NCBI GenBank assembly: GCA_963931865.1
Contig: OZ007518.1
Location: forward strand, 991,549 to 1,055,548
DNA from: Axinella damicornis
Taxonomy: Eukaryota > Porifera > Demospongiae > Axinellida > Axinellidae
Direction of reading: 5' to 3'
Length of the DNA: 64,000 bases
Below the pieces are notes generated by a model, which had not been told where the DNA came from, searched no databases, and saw only the letters and a program-made list of their open reading frames with translations. Positions 41,720-53,610 of this stretch are shown here, piece by piece (the first letter of the stretch is position 1; each line of letters starts with the position of its first letter). Position numbers and translations under genes: made by a program.

Positions 41720-44700
41720 ATGATCGTATCAGCGATGCAGCGTCTTGTCGATATCGACGTGGATCCTGAGTTCAAGATCCATACCAGCTACCACGCTAAC
41801 TTCTTCTTATTCCGAACAAAGGTGCTGGTGGACGGAAAAAGCACAGAAATCCGGTCTGTTAAGGAAGGCAGCTACAAGGAGCCGGCTCTGACTTTCTGCT
41901 ATTCCGGAAACAATGTCGCTACAGAGCTTTGGCCGATTGCGAAGACCTTTTCGCCTATTTTCCACCAGTGCGGGGTCTACCACATTGACACATTCTACTA
42001 TGAGCAGTCCCCCCTCTTTCATGTCGTCTTCAGCTCTGAGTCATGTCTGAAGAAGTTCCTCTCAGAGATTGGTAGCCTGAAACGTGCCATGGAAATAGAG
42101 CTTCTATCCATATTCTCAGAGTGTACAAAGGCTGTGCCTCCCCTCAAAACAGAATCTGCCCAGTCTCTAGCCATAGAAGTCCGAGCTGAGTTGTTTCTCG
42201 TGGTTCCAAATCACCAAAAACTGAACGGAGCGGATCTCCATTCTGTGACGACAGACAACTATTCAACCTTGATGACCCACTGGAAAGATAGCCAGCTGTT
42301 TGAGTTTGCGTCTCTGTACCAAGAGGAAGGTGTGTACCGTTGCAGTAAATATCCCGATTAAGTTAGTTTATATGTCAGAATAAAATATCATCTTGAATTG
42401 GAAGCTGATTACCAGTCCAATGATCTTAGCACTAAACCATGCACTGAGCCCCTCAGTAGGGGAGCAGATTAGATGCATGAGGTCCACTGAATCATACACA
42501 GATGCAACTGGAGACCCGACACAGTCAAAGAAGTTCATCCTATAGATCTTTTAAGATCTGCAGTATTGTCCATGGCCATGTTGATAGCCTATAATTAGCT
42601 CCTTGTTTGCAGTGTTCGCTCCACATTATGCACGGCACATTTAACATTACCACTACACAATTAGGCATCTGCTATGAGTATTGAGTATGCTTCTGAGATC
42701 ACTGCATGAACTCAAGATTGTGCCACTGATTAGTGACTAGTACTATAGTGAAACGCTGGTGTAACAATTGATTTAGTAGTACATAATTATCCTAGCCTGT
42801 ATACAACTGATTCATTTATGCAGCTGAGCCTCCCAAAATCACCTCCCAGCCAACAAGCCAGAGAGACGTTCTCCAAGGGAGGTCATGATCAGTTAGTTTC
42901 ACCGTCAATGCCACTGGAGTGTGTCTGAGTTACCGGTGGCAGTGGAGACCGGCCGGGATGGAGGGCGAGCAGCATGAGTGGCAAGATCTCTCCCGTGAAG
43001 GAGCCACGTTCCAAGAGGTGGAACCTGGACTGAAGCTGACCAGTGTCCATTCAGGCAATGCTGGCGACTATCGGTGTGTAGTTTCCAATTCTGCTGGAAG
43101 TGAAATTTCACAGTGTGCCAGCCTCACGATCGGTGAGTATATTGTAGTTGTGAGGTGAATAAGACAGCAACGTATACTATAGTTGTTGGCAATTGAACTA
43201 GCAAGCACTGACTCAACAGCACACAGTAAACCTATCCATATATGGAGGTGTAACGAAGTAACTAAGTGACTGAGTAGTAGGATACATGAGCAGGCAAAAT
43301 AGTATGAACTAGCCCCATCACTGTTAAAGACTTATTTTAACAATTCCTTGTTGTATGTTGCACCATCATGTGCAGGTCACCTACATGTGGGTGGCTATAG
43401 CACCATCATCATGTGCTCAGAACACAATGGCAATGGTTAAGGTATCTTTGTGTGCACTTGTTAGCAGGATTCCCTGCATTAGGTTTCATGCCTATAGTCA
43501 GAGTACTCTATATGGTGGTGACATATCAGTTCATGCTGCTAGTGATCAAAAGACAGAGTGGAAACAGCTCACTCTCGGTATAACCACAGTGTACATAGAC
43601 TGCAGAGATAGTGGTATTATCAATCTGAGGTATCAGGAAGGTAGTAGTTCTGTCCAGTCTAGTGACACCTGCAGGCATGGTTGTACTATTACATCATGGA
43701 ACTAATTTCTCATTATATGTTTGCAGCTGAGCCTCCCCGGATTACTTCCCAGCCAATGAACCAGAAGGACCTTCCTCCCGGAAACCACACAATTATTTCT
43801 TCAATCGAAGCTACTGGAAGTGAGCCTGTGAGCTACCAATGGCAGCGGAAGCCAGCTGGGAAGGAGGGTGAGCAGCATGAGTGGCAAGATCTCTCCTGTG
43901 ATGGTACCACATTCCAAGAGGTGGAAGGTGGACTGAAAGTTGCTGGTGTCCAGGCATGCAATGCAGGTGACTATCGGTGTGTGGTCTCCAATACTGTTGG
44001 AAGTGAAGTTTCAAAGTGTGCCTGCCTGACTGTTCGTAAGTATCCTGATTAAGGCAGCAACATACCCCTTTACGTTAGGTTACCTTTAACCGTTGGGGCG
44101 CCCCGACGGTTAAAGGTAACCTAACATAGAGGGGTATGTGCCACCTTAAGGCAGCAACATAATTTATTTGTTATCGCAGTGCAGAGTGACTGACTAGGTA
44201 AGAAGGGAGTGGGACTGACAGAAACCAGCACATTCCATGGTCTCAAAAATTATGCATCTGCATTTGGACACTTGTTATTCATGCCCAGTGAGTACTACCC
44301 CCTGTGGTGGCTTATCAGCATCTGATCAAAGGTTGGGGTAGAAAGCCTAGGAAGGAGGCTCTTACAGTAACCCAATGTAACATAGGCCTTAGAGATACTC
44401 AATATTACTCACTCAGCTACTTCCTATTAGCAGTCCGTCGCCAAGTAATATATAGTTGCTTCCTGATTGGATCCGCTTCAGCTGCTGCTCCCCGATTGCG
44501 TCCACTTCAGTTGCTGTTCCCCAGTCGTGTCTGCTTCAGTTGGGTTCAAGGTTCGGAGGCCACACGCGACACTAGTCCTGCACCATACCCCAAACATCCC
44601 ACTTCCGCAATGCACTCACACACACTTAAAATCTTGATATAGCAATGTTATTCAATCTGTAGTATCAGGTAAATGTACACTGATTATGAGAGCTATACTG

Positions 44701-46201
44701 GCCTTTAGCACATTTCCTGGTGTTCTCATTCATTTATGCAGCTGAACCTCCCAAAATTGTCTCCCAGTCAATTAGCCAGAAGGACATTCTGCAGGGGAGT
44801 CCAGTTACTTTCACAATTGGAGCAACTGGAAGTAAGCCTATGAGTCACCAGTGGCAGTGGAAACCAGCTGGGAAGGAGGGGGAGCAGCAGGATTGGCAAA
44901 ATCTGTCCTGTGATGGTACAATATTCCAGGAGGTGGAAGGTGGACTGAAAATTGCTGGCGTCCAGGCATGCAATGCTGGCAACTATCGATGCATAGTCTC
45001 CAATACTGTCGGCAGTGAAGTTTCACAGTGCGCTATCCTCACTGTAAATGCTGGTAAGAAATCCTAGAATTATCCACTGCATAATATATATCTAGCCGGT
45101 CTGAACCAACATTTTATTGAACTGTTACATTTTCTGTTCTCAGTTCCGGAGCTGGTTGACCTCGTGAATGAACTTCACGATGTTAACGATTGGATAACCT
45201 TTGGTCTCTACCTCGGAATAAAAATTGGGAGATTGAGGGCCATTGAGATGGAGTGTTCAACTATTCAGGAGCGTCGTCTCAAGATGCTTGAAGAATGGCA
45301 GAACAATGTTACTCCGACATGGTCTGCTGTGGTCCAGGCACTACTGGCAATAGGGATGAAACGTCTGGCTTCCAAACTAGCACAAAATCATGGTGAGTTT
45401 AATGATAACTCCAACATTGATGCTCATACTCTTGGGTTGATCATTGTTTATACTACCTGGTACATGTACTGTTTCACCTCAGGGATTCCTACTCCTCAAC
45501 ACCCAGACGATGAACCTTTGCAGCAACTGAAAGACATTGCTCAGTACAAAGAAGTAAGAAGATGACAGCTTAATACATTGTGTAACATACTCTATATACC
45601 TAGCATGGTTCACAATGTCTCTCTTGAATTAAAGGCAACTGGAGCCAAGCTATGTGAAGATATACAGAACCACAGAGATGATCTTAAACAGGATCACGAA
45701 AGGTTGGCAGATATTCAAGAGAATTTAACACAATCACGGGAATTGAAAGTGGCAGCGAATGAGAATGAAAGAGACACTTTGATTAAGCTGGAAAAACTGC
45801 AAGAAAGTGTGAAGAAAATTGTCCAAGAGAAGAGCAGCATCGAAATGAAGCTAGCATTCAAGCAACGTGAGTGCCAACTGCTATCTGAGATGAAGGAGAA
45901 AGATGAGGAATACGACCGTTTTCTTCAAAAGAAAATAGCCAAGAAAAAGAAAAAGATTAAGCAACTGAAAGAGAAGCTGGAAAGGAAGAACTATGAATTT
46001 CTATCTGTCCAGCAAGAAGCCCAGACCCTACAAGAAGAGCTATCACGAGCTCGAGCAGAAGTAAAGAAGAAGCACGAGGAAGTGAAAGAGCTAGAAAGAG
46101 AAAAGGAGAAACTGGCCTGTTCCTACAACATCAAGAAGGAGCAAGTCAGCCACCTGGTGCAGATTGCAGTTGCTCTTACTTCTGATAAGGAAGAAATGAA
46201 G
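41720..46201 (+). CDS. Novel N-terminal domain + three Ig-like + Death + coiled coil (gene B), 3' end missing
   Basis: Exons 41720-42329, 42824-43132, 43727-44035, 44742-45053, 45144-45392, 45483-45553 and 45635-46201 have consistent phases and 809 codons. The ATG could also be 41735. The first exon encodes the same unrecognised domain as gene A (PLFHVVFSS, then W-x-D-S-Q-L-F-E-F-A-S-L-Y) and ends at the same phase. Three phase-1 symmetric exons encode Ig-like domains (QWQWKPAG; NAGDYRCVVSN). The expected B-strand cysteine is absent. There is no signal peptide, so they are probably intracellular. Next come a Death-like exon (VNELHDVNDWITFGLYLGIK; SAVVQALLAIG; NHG), a short linker exon (GIPTPQH; GVPVPES in A) and a coiled coil. 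The first Ig exon holds an in-frame TGA (42886-42888). The coding sequence should continue after 46201, but a BEL element and a gap follow. A Kelch end as in gene A is possible but not seen. Confidence 0.8.
44060..44139. repeat. 80-bp palindrome in an intron of gene B
   Basis: acatacccct and ttaggttacctttaaccgt at the left are matched by their complements at the right around ggggcgcccc. A direct repeat ttaaggcagcaacat (44049-44063 and 44146-44160) flanks or overlaps it. It differs from the TAGCCTCG family. Confidence 0.75.
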
Positions 46202-46399
46202 GTAAAGTCTGGGCAGGGTAACACACTGTCCTCATTTCCACCACAGGTTTACGTACTAGCTGAAGGGGAACACGGCTACTGCGTAATGCATGCATCACTC
46301 CTATTATACACGATATATAACGAAACAGCATTCCATATACATAGTGATAATTGTAATAAGTGTCTGAGAATTACAATACTAAGAGTTATCCACTTAAGA

Positions 46400-49300
46400 G
46401 CTGTTTGCGGGGTATAATAGGGCTATGTCGCCCATGTAATGAACCGCGATCGCAGTTCCAGTTTCCGAGCCTCTCGGGATCTTAGCTAGCGCTATAGCTA
46501 GACAACACTCAAATTCAGTATCTTTCCATTCATCAAAGGGCACATGGCATGATCACGCAATCCTCACATGACTGTTACACAATCAATCTAAAGGCACAAC
46601 ATCCTCCCCCGTTGACCAATTCTGGTCAACAAAAGGAGCACAGCTAATAAAGATACAAGTTAAAGAATGATATTGTTCAATATGTAACTATCACACTCAA
46701 CAGTTATGAGTCCATGGTCTGAATCCTGATAAGTTCTCTTGCATTTCGAGCTGCAACTCGTTAAGATCGCTTGGGGGCATTCCGGCACACCACTCGTCTC
46801 CATCTCTGGGTCATTATCTGTGCCTGTTCCGTTCTGATGGACTCGTTCCGTTTGGCGTACACTCAAACCATCAGTGACTCTGGTGCTCGGGACATCACTG
46901 CCATTGGAGTCATCACGATAACGCACCTCCAGTGGATACAGAAGTTGGACAGGTCGTCTCAGGAGGGTGACTCGATCACCAGATGAGTGGACTCTAACAC
47001 AAGCACCTCTGACTTCACCATCTGATCCTGGGTCCCACAAGAACCTCAAGATCTCTCTGTCCTCCTCAGACACCGACACCATCAAGAAGGCCTTCTCGAT
47101 ATCAGCAGTCAGTGCCACGTTGTGGACCCGAAACCTCAGGATAATATCCATAATGTTCTGTCCAAACTTTGGCCCAGTGTAGAGGCACTCGTTCAATGAT
47201 GGTCCACCTGCTTTGGCTGAGGCATCGTAGACCACATGCAGCTTGGTCGTCTGCTTGTCTTGTCGGATGACAGCGTGATGTGGTATGTAGTGGGTTTCAC
47301 CAATGGGTTGACATTCAGACTCGTTGACCTTCTCCACAATCCCATTGCTCAGCTGACCTTTAATGGTGGTGTCAAACTCCTTGAGGAGTGATGGCTGCTG
47401 CCTTAGACGGTGCAGCAGTCCCTGCAACCGCTTCTTGCTAAGTTGGTAGTTGTCTGGGAGGACTGGGTGTGACTCCTTCCATGGTAAGGCTACCTGATAC
47501 CAACCATCCTTGAACACAATTCCCTTGTCGAAGTCCTCCAATGCAGATACATCCCCATCACCAATGCCGAGGGATTCCAATTCCCAGAACATCTTCAGTG
47601 TGGCATCCAGTCCTTCCTCAGCCTGTGGGTGGGAGTCGACTCTCAGAGTGTGACTAGGGACAATGTTGACGGAGGACACATGTTGGTCAGGAATATCAGC
47701 AGGTCCGGATAACACCCAACCAAGCTTGGTGTAGACAGCAGCAGGACCTCTCTTGCCCTTCACCACCTTGCCCGTGACCAACTTCCAATAGTGGTCAGAC
47801 CCAATAAGGACATCAATTGGCATGTCTCCCCCCTTCTCACAAACATCGGCCAACTCCAGCTGTGCCAGGTGGTGGTATTCGGCCTGGCAATAGGCAATGG
47901 GTTGGTTGGCCAATGGCTCACAGATTAGAGGTACAGCAAGGAGAGGCAGCTCGAGAACATTTCCATCCACGGTCTTCATGCCAACCCTCACAACCTCGCA
48001 ATCTTGCACTTCTCCCCTTTCCGATCCAAATGTTTTAATGGACATTCTCTGCTTGCATTCAGCAGGTAAGGATAGGGCATCTCTGATCCGGTGGGTGATG
48101 TATGACCGTTGGCTACCACCATCCAAGATCACTCTGACCTCCATAGGCGACTGTGGGTTGTCTAGATTGCAAACTTGCACTCTTGCTGTCTGAAGCAACA
48201 CAGCCATGCCAGCACTGGTGTACATCGAGTTTGTCGTTGGAGGCGAGTACTCAACAGCCTGCGGATTGAGATCTGTCTGGCGTGTTACCGTGCCCTGGTT
48301 GGCTTCTGAGGTACGAGGAGTGGCAACTGAGGGCTCACCTCCTGATATGCCCTTCAAACAGATGCTAGCATGATGTCTGCCACCGCATTTCCGGCACTTG
48401 ACAGCCGAACGGCAATCTCGGCTGATGTGATACCTTTTCAAACACACAAAACACCGGCCAGACCTCAGCAATATCTGCTTCCTCTCACCAACATCCTGCA
48501 CAGCCCTACAATTTCCTGACAAGTGGGCTTGATGACAATAGCAACACGAGGGGGCGCTGGTTGGGGTCAGGAACGTTGCAGCGGTGCCAGCAGAACTGTC
48601 TGTTCCTGGTTTTCTGGCAGACTGAGTAGAGGAGGTCATTGCTCGTTCTCTGGCCTCAATCTCCCGCTCAAGCTTCTTCAGCAATGCATCAAGATTCCAG
48701 TCTCCTTCGGCTATCTCTCGACTCAAAACAAGACGCAGCTCAGGTGGTATCTTCTGGAGTAACACGGAGGACAGCAAGCTTCCATAAGAGCTTGAATCAA
48801 CCCCGAGTGATTTCAAGCCCCTGACCTGAGATTCCACCACATCATAAAGGCGACGTAGGCCCTTGAGGTTATGCTGCGATGAGACAGCCTCCAGGTTCAA
48901 GAGGATGTCCATGTGCTTGCTCACAATCTGTTGCTTGTTACCAAATCTCTTTTTGAGGATCGAGACTGCATCCCTGTAGTTGTCCGCTGTGAGGGTCAGT
49001 CCAGATATCGCTTCAGCAGCTGACTTCTCTAGCAGAGATTTCAAGTAGTTAAACTTGTCGATGTCAGTCAACCCTGGGCTGCTGTCAATGGCCGACTCGA
49101 AGGAGTCCCAAAATGTGGTCCAGTTAGTAATGTCACCATTGAAAGGGCGAATAGCCAACTTTGGCAGCTTCACCCGTGCACCATGAGGCGCCCCTCGAGT
49201 TCGGCCTGAGCCAGACGCGCCACCGTCATCTACCGGTGGTGGGCTCCCTTTGGAACTAGGCACACAATACCTGTCAATGTCAACTGTAGCTGCATAGATC

Positions 49301-49608
49301 TTCTCCTTGAAGGCATCAGCCTGTTCAATTTCGTCGGCTACATCATCCTCTTCAACCAAGTCTAATATCTCTTCGTCCAATCTCTTGAGGGTGCCCAGCT
49401 TCTCCCCCAGACTCATCTTCAACTGCAGCAGCCGTCTAGTGTTCAACTCGCTTGTGGGGTCGTGTACAAAGGCAGCTATCATTTCACTGACAAGCTGCAC
49501 TATTCGTGTTGCGGACGCTCGATGGCCGCCACGAATCCGTTTCTTCTTCGCCAACGCCTCGGCCATGTAGATCAAATTTTGCTCGCGTTGGTCAATCGAA
49601 GTTCGTGT
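46400..49608 (-). mobile_element. BEL/Pao LTR retrotransposon, truncated
   Basis: Coding on the minus strand with gag, zinc knuckles, an aspartic protease-like region and the start of RT in BEL/Pao order. A purine tract gggggagga (plus 46602-46611) followed on the minus strand by tgttgtgcc marks the start of its 3' LTR near 46601. The LTR's far end is not clear. The 5' LTR must fall in the assembly gap. RNase H and integrase are missing, so the element is internally deleted. It lies in or just after the last visible intron of gene B, on the opposite strand. Confidence 0.85.
46660..49566 (-). pseudogene. BEL/Pao gag-pol, RT cut short
   Basis: From MAEALAKKKRIRGG (ATG 49566) the frame is open for about 968 residues. 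Gag has LPKLAIRPFNGDITNWTTFW and later ILKKRFGNKQQIV. Cys-rich knuckles follow (CYCHQAHLSGNC, CFVCLKRYHISRDC, CRKCGGRHHASIC). Then come a protease-like VILDGGSQRSYI, the Pao-type DVLIGSDHYWKLV and VYTKLGWVLSGP, and RT opening motifs THYIPHHAVIRQD, KLHVVYDASAKA and ALTADIEKAFLMV. After FLWDPGSDG the sequence no longer matches RT, and an unrelated short tail ends the frame. This points to an internal deletion or an out-of-frame join. Confidence 0.88.
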
Positions 49609-49808
49609 NNNNNNNNNNNNNNNNNNNNNNNNNNNNNNNNNNNNNNNNNNNNNNNNNNNNNNNNNNNNNNNNNNNNNNNNNNNNNNNNNNNNNNNNNNNN
49701 NNNNNNNNNNNNNNNNNNNNNNNNNNNNNNNNNNNNNNNNNNNNNNNNNNNNNNNNNNNNNNNNNNNNNNNNNNNNNNNNNNNNNNNNNNNNNNNNNNNN
49801 NNNNNNNN
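49609..49808. other. Assembly gap (200 N)
   Basis: A run of exactly 200 undetermined bases, a usual scaffold-gap placeholder. It falls at the 5' end of the BEL element, so sequence on the two sides need not be adjacent in the genome. Confidence 1.
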
Positions 49809-50700
49809 CTCCACTTCAAGGCATAATCTGTCCCTGATAGCAAACACAGTTTTGTTTGCAGCTGCTTTATTCTCTTGAGCTCAAACGGAGGCAATAGTTT
49901 TCCTCTGACCATCAAGGCACACTGTAACACAACCAGAAAACGTAGAATCTGGAACCAAAAACAGTAGAATTTGGAATTGAAATTTGTTAACTGAAAACTA
50001 ACAAAGTTGCGGCAATTAATGTTTGAACTGGAACTGCAGTTGTAAGACCGTAGTTAAGCTTGTGTGCTGCACATTAGGATCTGATCTTCTGTTCTGCAGC
50101 ATGAGTATGATTGACTGGCATTCTGGCTTCCGAATTTGTAACCCTTCTTCATACTGTAAACAAACAGCCCATGAAAGCATGCATGTATAAAGTATTATTA
50201 ACCCCCCCCCCCCCCCCCCCCCCCCCTCATGTGAGCTAATACGAGGGTATGGCAAACGCTGTCACATTTGTTGGTAAACAGTTAATCGTAACTGTGGGGA
50301 CTATGAATACCATTAGAGGTGATGCGTATCAAGGTCGAAGGGAGGCTAAGTTTCTGCGGCAGTCTGCAGTAGAACAGTATAGATTGTGATGGATATGAAG
50401 GTGATGGTAGAGCGTATTGGTGTAACAGTGGGTATGGCGTGCTGTAGAGCGTATTGGTGTGACAGTGGGTGTGGCGTGCTGTAGAGCGTATTGGTGTGAC
50501 AGTGGGTGTGGCGTGCTGTAGAGCGTATTGGTGTGACAGTGGGCGTGGCGTGCTGTAGAGCGTATTGGTGTGACAGTGGGCGTGGCGTGCCGACCACTAA
50601 AACTCTCGTACAGTAGGGAGTCATTGTGTAGGAGCTCATTACTCAAAATTGTTCAGTTTTCAAAACCGCTGTCCAAGACGTGAGTCTTCTCTCTGGGGAT
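49809..50700. other. Intergenic with poly-C run and 37-bp minisatellite
   Basis: A C homopolymer of about 25 at 50201-50226. From about 50405 to 50595 there are about five units of tgtagagcgtattggtgtga-cagtgggtgtggcgtgc (37 bp). Frames across it are repeat products. No gene. Confidence 0.7.
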
Positions 50701-52601
50701 CAAGCTAATTTGTACGGCAATTACCGCTCCCCTAGTAACTCCGATTGTAGCAGACGAATTCAAAGATACTTCTAATTAGCATTACGGCATTTCCAGACGG
50801 CTGAGTAGTGGTGCGTGTGCGGTGAGGCGATACCCTTGGTGCAAAGCTGCACACAAGTGATTTGGGAATATCCGTGTGCCTGTCATGGGATAGTACTTCC
50901 AAAAGCCAGTCAACAACGGAAATAGCTGATCGTGCCCCCCTACCCCTACCCTTCCTCCTCCTCTTCAAATTCTGTTGCCTCCCACAGACATGCCATGTAC
51001 GGTTGCTAGGGTTGCTTTCAAGGAAGCTATATTATGTGAAGGAATGGAGTGTTTCCAGGTGTAATCTCATCTTACGTGGTTATGTAACCACCAATGGGTG
51101 TTTTTAGTATGGTCATTTCAGATTAGCTTTAAGTGTCTGAGTCAGGTACGATACATTCAGTGTTCTCGCCAGAATTTTCGGGCAATTCTTCTGAGCCTCT
51201 TGATTTCACTCGGCCTGGGAACGTGGCCAGACCCTGCCCATCACAACTTTGCACGTGCATTAATCAATCAATCATTATTTATGCAGCAAGTCCGTGAGCA
51301 AGCATGTTAGCTCTTGTGATCGCAGTTGGTTCAATCTGTGCCGTAGGTTGCAACTTACCAGTGCAGAGAAAGTGTTTCTTCCTTGACCTTCATCAGCGCT
51401 TAACAGCGAGTAGCTGGGACGAGAGTCGAACATGCACCAAACAGCAAATATGCATCCATAAGTGAGCTGCGCCTAATAACGACTGACTACAGTATGTATG
51501 TATTTGTTCAATCATCCAATCATGATCCAATCGACAGAAGACTCTTACGACTGTACGCAAAGTAGTGAGATTGTTTATTGTTTACTATGAAGCGTGATCT
51601 AACCTGTTTGGTACTTGTATATCCAGCCCCTGTTGGTAAGTTGATAAGCCCCACAGCATCCAGGACAGAAGACCCATTGCTATGGTAACGCTGTATAATG
51701 ACATCACGGAGAATGGTATATGTTTTCATGTGTGTATTTGTGTGTAGTATAACTATGCCGTGCTCAGCGACATAATTGCATATCGTGACATGATATTACG
51801 TTGCAACATTAAATCCAGTTGTAATAATGAAACGGTGTCATCCATCAGTATCGCTTGCAGCTCGTGAGGCAGCTGACATGCAAGCTAACAAACCTGTGAT
51901 GCTGTTGGTAAATACAAGATACCGTGGCAGTGAGGTAGAGGACAGTGAAGAGAACCGTTTTTCACTGTCCTCTGTCTGTATAGTGTTTCCCCAAAGGAGT
52001 TCTTTGATCTGGTCATGGTTTTGGCTCTTCCCCTCATTTCCTGTCAGTTTGGGGCAAACTCTGGCCAACACCTCGCTACCAGAAAACATCTGAAGCTCAG
52101 TGCTGCTCTATTCTTGAGTGATCGAGTGGAAACCACAGTACTTTTTCATCTCACCGGCAGGGCAAGCTCACCCTTCAGAATCATACCCCTCACCCCGAGC
52201 AGACTCTGATTGCATCCACCAGCTTGTACTGATTGCTCCAAGGCTTCTGGTTGGGCATAGGCGGCCAGCTCTACGGATCGCGCACACGTACACGTAGCTG
52301 TCTCATTTCCAGCAGATCCGGAATGTGTTCGAACTACAAATGATCTTTGACCCAGTACTGCTGTGTAGAAGTGGTTTTAGCAGAAACACTGGTCTAAATT
52401 CGTTATAGCAAACCATGATTGTGTTGTCCGAAGTGTAGATATTACGTTGTGACAGGTGACATAATTCCATGTCATGTGACATACCATTACCTGCATGTAT
52501 ATTGTGGTTGCAAATAGAGTGCTATGTACATGTGGTATTGGTATTAACGTGGTGTCTCTTTCGGTCGGGCATCCCTCGACGCACTGCATCCAATATTCCA
52601 G
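50701..52601 (+). other. Probable upstream exons of the short-intron gene ending at 53117
   Basis: Several + stretches have acceptor/donor pairs and protein-like frames: 50988-51058 (acceptor after a strong pyrimidine tract; MPCTVARVAFKEAILCEGME), about 51130-51300 (FRAILLSLLISLGLGTWPD), about 51980-52200 (FFDLVMVLALPLISCQFG, then LSAALFLSDRVETTVLFHL) and 52314-52370 (QIRNVFELQMIFDPVLLC). I could not join them in one frame with confidence. Some minus-strand frames of the same DNA also look protein-like. Confidence 0.35.
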
Positions 52602-53117
52602 GACATCCTACACCCTGCTCACGTTCACCCCCATTATGTCACCAACATACGGCTCCAATCAGTGCAACTTCACCAAAGAAGGTTTCAAGTGTATTAGTGC
52701 CGTAATTTTTGCAGAGCCGGCACCGAGATCTCACCAATGGAATGCACTCGGAATGCAGTGTTTGTCGGGCATCAAAGCGACTCCCCCAAGTAATGATAAT
52801 TTCTGGAATCACAGGAATCTGTCAGGAATGTGTGTACGTGAACACCGTGGACATTTTGTGGTTGCTAAGCGCAAGTATGTTCTCAAGTGTTGCCTGTGTA
52901 TTTGTTTGTTCTACGTGTAGGCAATACCCGTTTGGTTAATTGTCCTATTAGTCAGTCATTGTGGATAGTATATGCAGTGCTAAGTGGAATTAATGAGCCC
53001 GGGCTTCTAGCCACCTCAAATTGGTGTGATGTCATTCCTGCATTTGGTAAACTCTTGCGTTATGTCACCCGCAACCCAAGCTGTCCTATGAAACACCGCA
53101 TAGATGGTATTAACTAA
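52602..53117 (+). CDS. Unknown protein with a C4 zinc-finger-like motif, last three exons
   Basis: Exons 52602-52661, 52715-52874 and 52921-53117, separated by introns of only 53 and 46 bp, join in phase to 138 residues plus stop. Acceptors are ttccag, tttttgcag and gtgtag; donors are GTGCAA and GTATGT. The middle exon has CSVC and, 19 residues later, CQEC (ECSVCRASKRLP, ITGICQECVYV), the spacing of a treble-clef or ClpX-type zinc knuckle. The last exon (LWIVYAVLSGINEPGLLAT, VTRNPSCPMKH) has no family I know. More exons probably lie upstream. The zinc-binding role is an inference from the four cysteines. Confidence 0.5.
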
Positions 53118-53269
53118 CGGTTAATGTCTCGTTAATTCCTGTTAGGAATGTACCAGCCTCTTCCCAAACTAGGAAGTGTGTTTCGGTTCTTGGGGGGTAT
53201 TTTGGATTTCTCATGGTTTGTGGAACTCTAAACTGTTTTGCTTTTACACTCTTTTGCTTCCTTGGTGAC

Positions 53270-53610
53270 CCTGTCCCCCTCCTCCCCCCTCCCTCCCCCC
53301 CTCCCCCCTCCCTCCCCCCCTCCCCCCTCCCTCCCCCCTCCCCCCTCCCCCCTCCCTCCCCCTCCCTCCCCCCTCCCCCCTCCCTCCCCCTTCCCCCCTC
53401 TCCCCCTCCCCCTTCCCCCCTCACTCTCCCCCCTCTCCCCCCTCCCCCCTCCCCCTCCCCCCTCCCCCCTCCCCCCTCCCCCCTCCCCCCTCCCCCCTCC
53501 CCCCTCCCCCCTCCCCCTCCCCTCCTCCTCCCCCTCCCCTTCCCTCCCTCCTCCCCCCCTCCCCCCCTCTCCCCCCTCCCCCTCCCCCCCCCCCCTCCCC
53601 CCCTTGGCGA
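53270..53610. repeat. 340-bp polypyrimidine tract
   Basis: Almost pure C and T on + (irregular CCCCTCC units) with no purine for most of its length. The frames on both strands (Pro-rich; Gly/Glu/Arg-rich) are low-complexity artefacts. Such mirror-type tracts can form triplex DNA. Confidence 0.95.

Noticed and set aside
42886..42888. TGA in gene B as a selenocysteine codon
   Set aside because: No SECIS-like element was recognised, the position is not a conserved cysteine of the Ig fold, and a decayed or skippable exon is simpler.
50732..50968. Minus-strand exon (SAISVVDWLLEVLSHDRH)
   Set aside because: The same DNA on + has a strong pyrimidine tract and acceptor (50987), so the minus reading may be antisense of intron. 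No neighbouring minus exon joins it.
51520..52089. Minus-strand exons (TILRDVIIQRYHSNGSS; LARVCPKLTGNEGKSQ)
   Set aside because: They look protein-like, but their ends do not join in phase. The + strand of the same DNA leads into a well-phased terminal gene. Left open rather than annotated.
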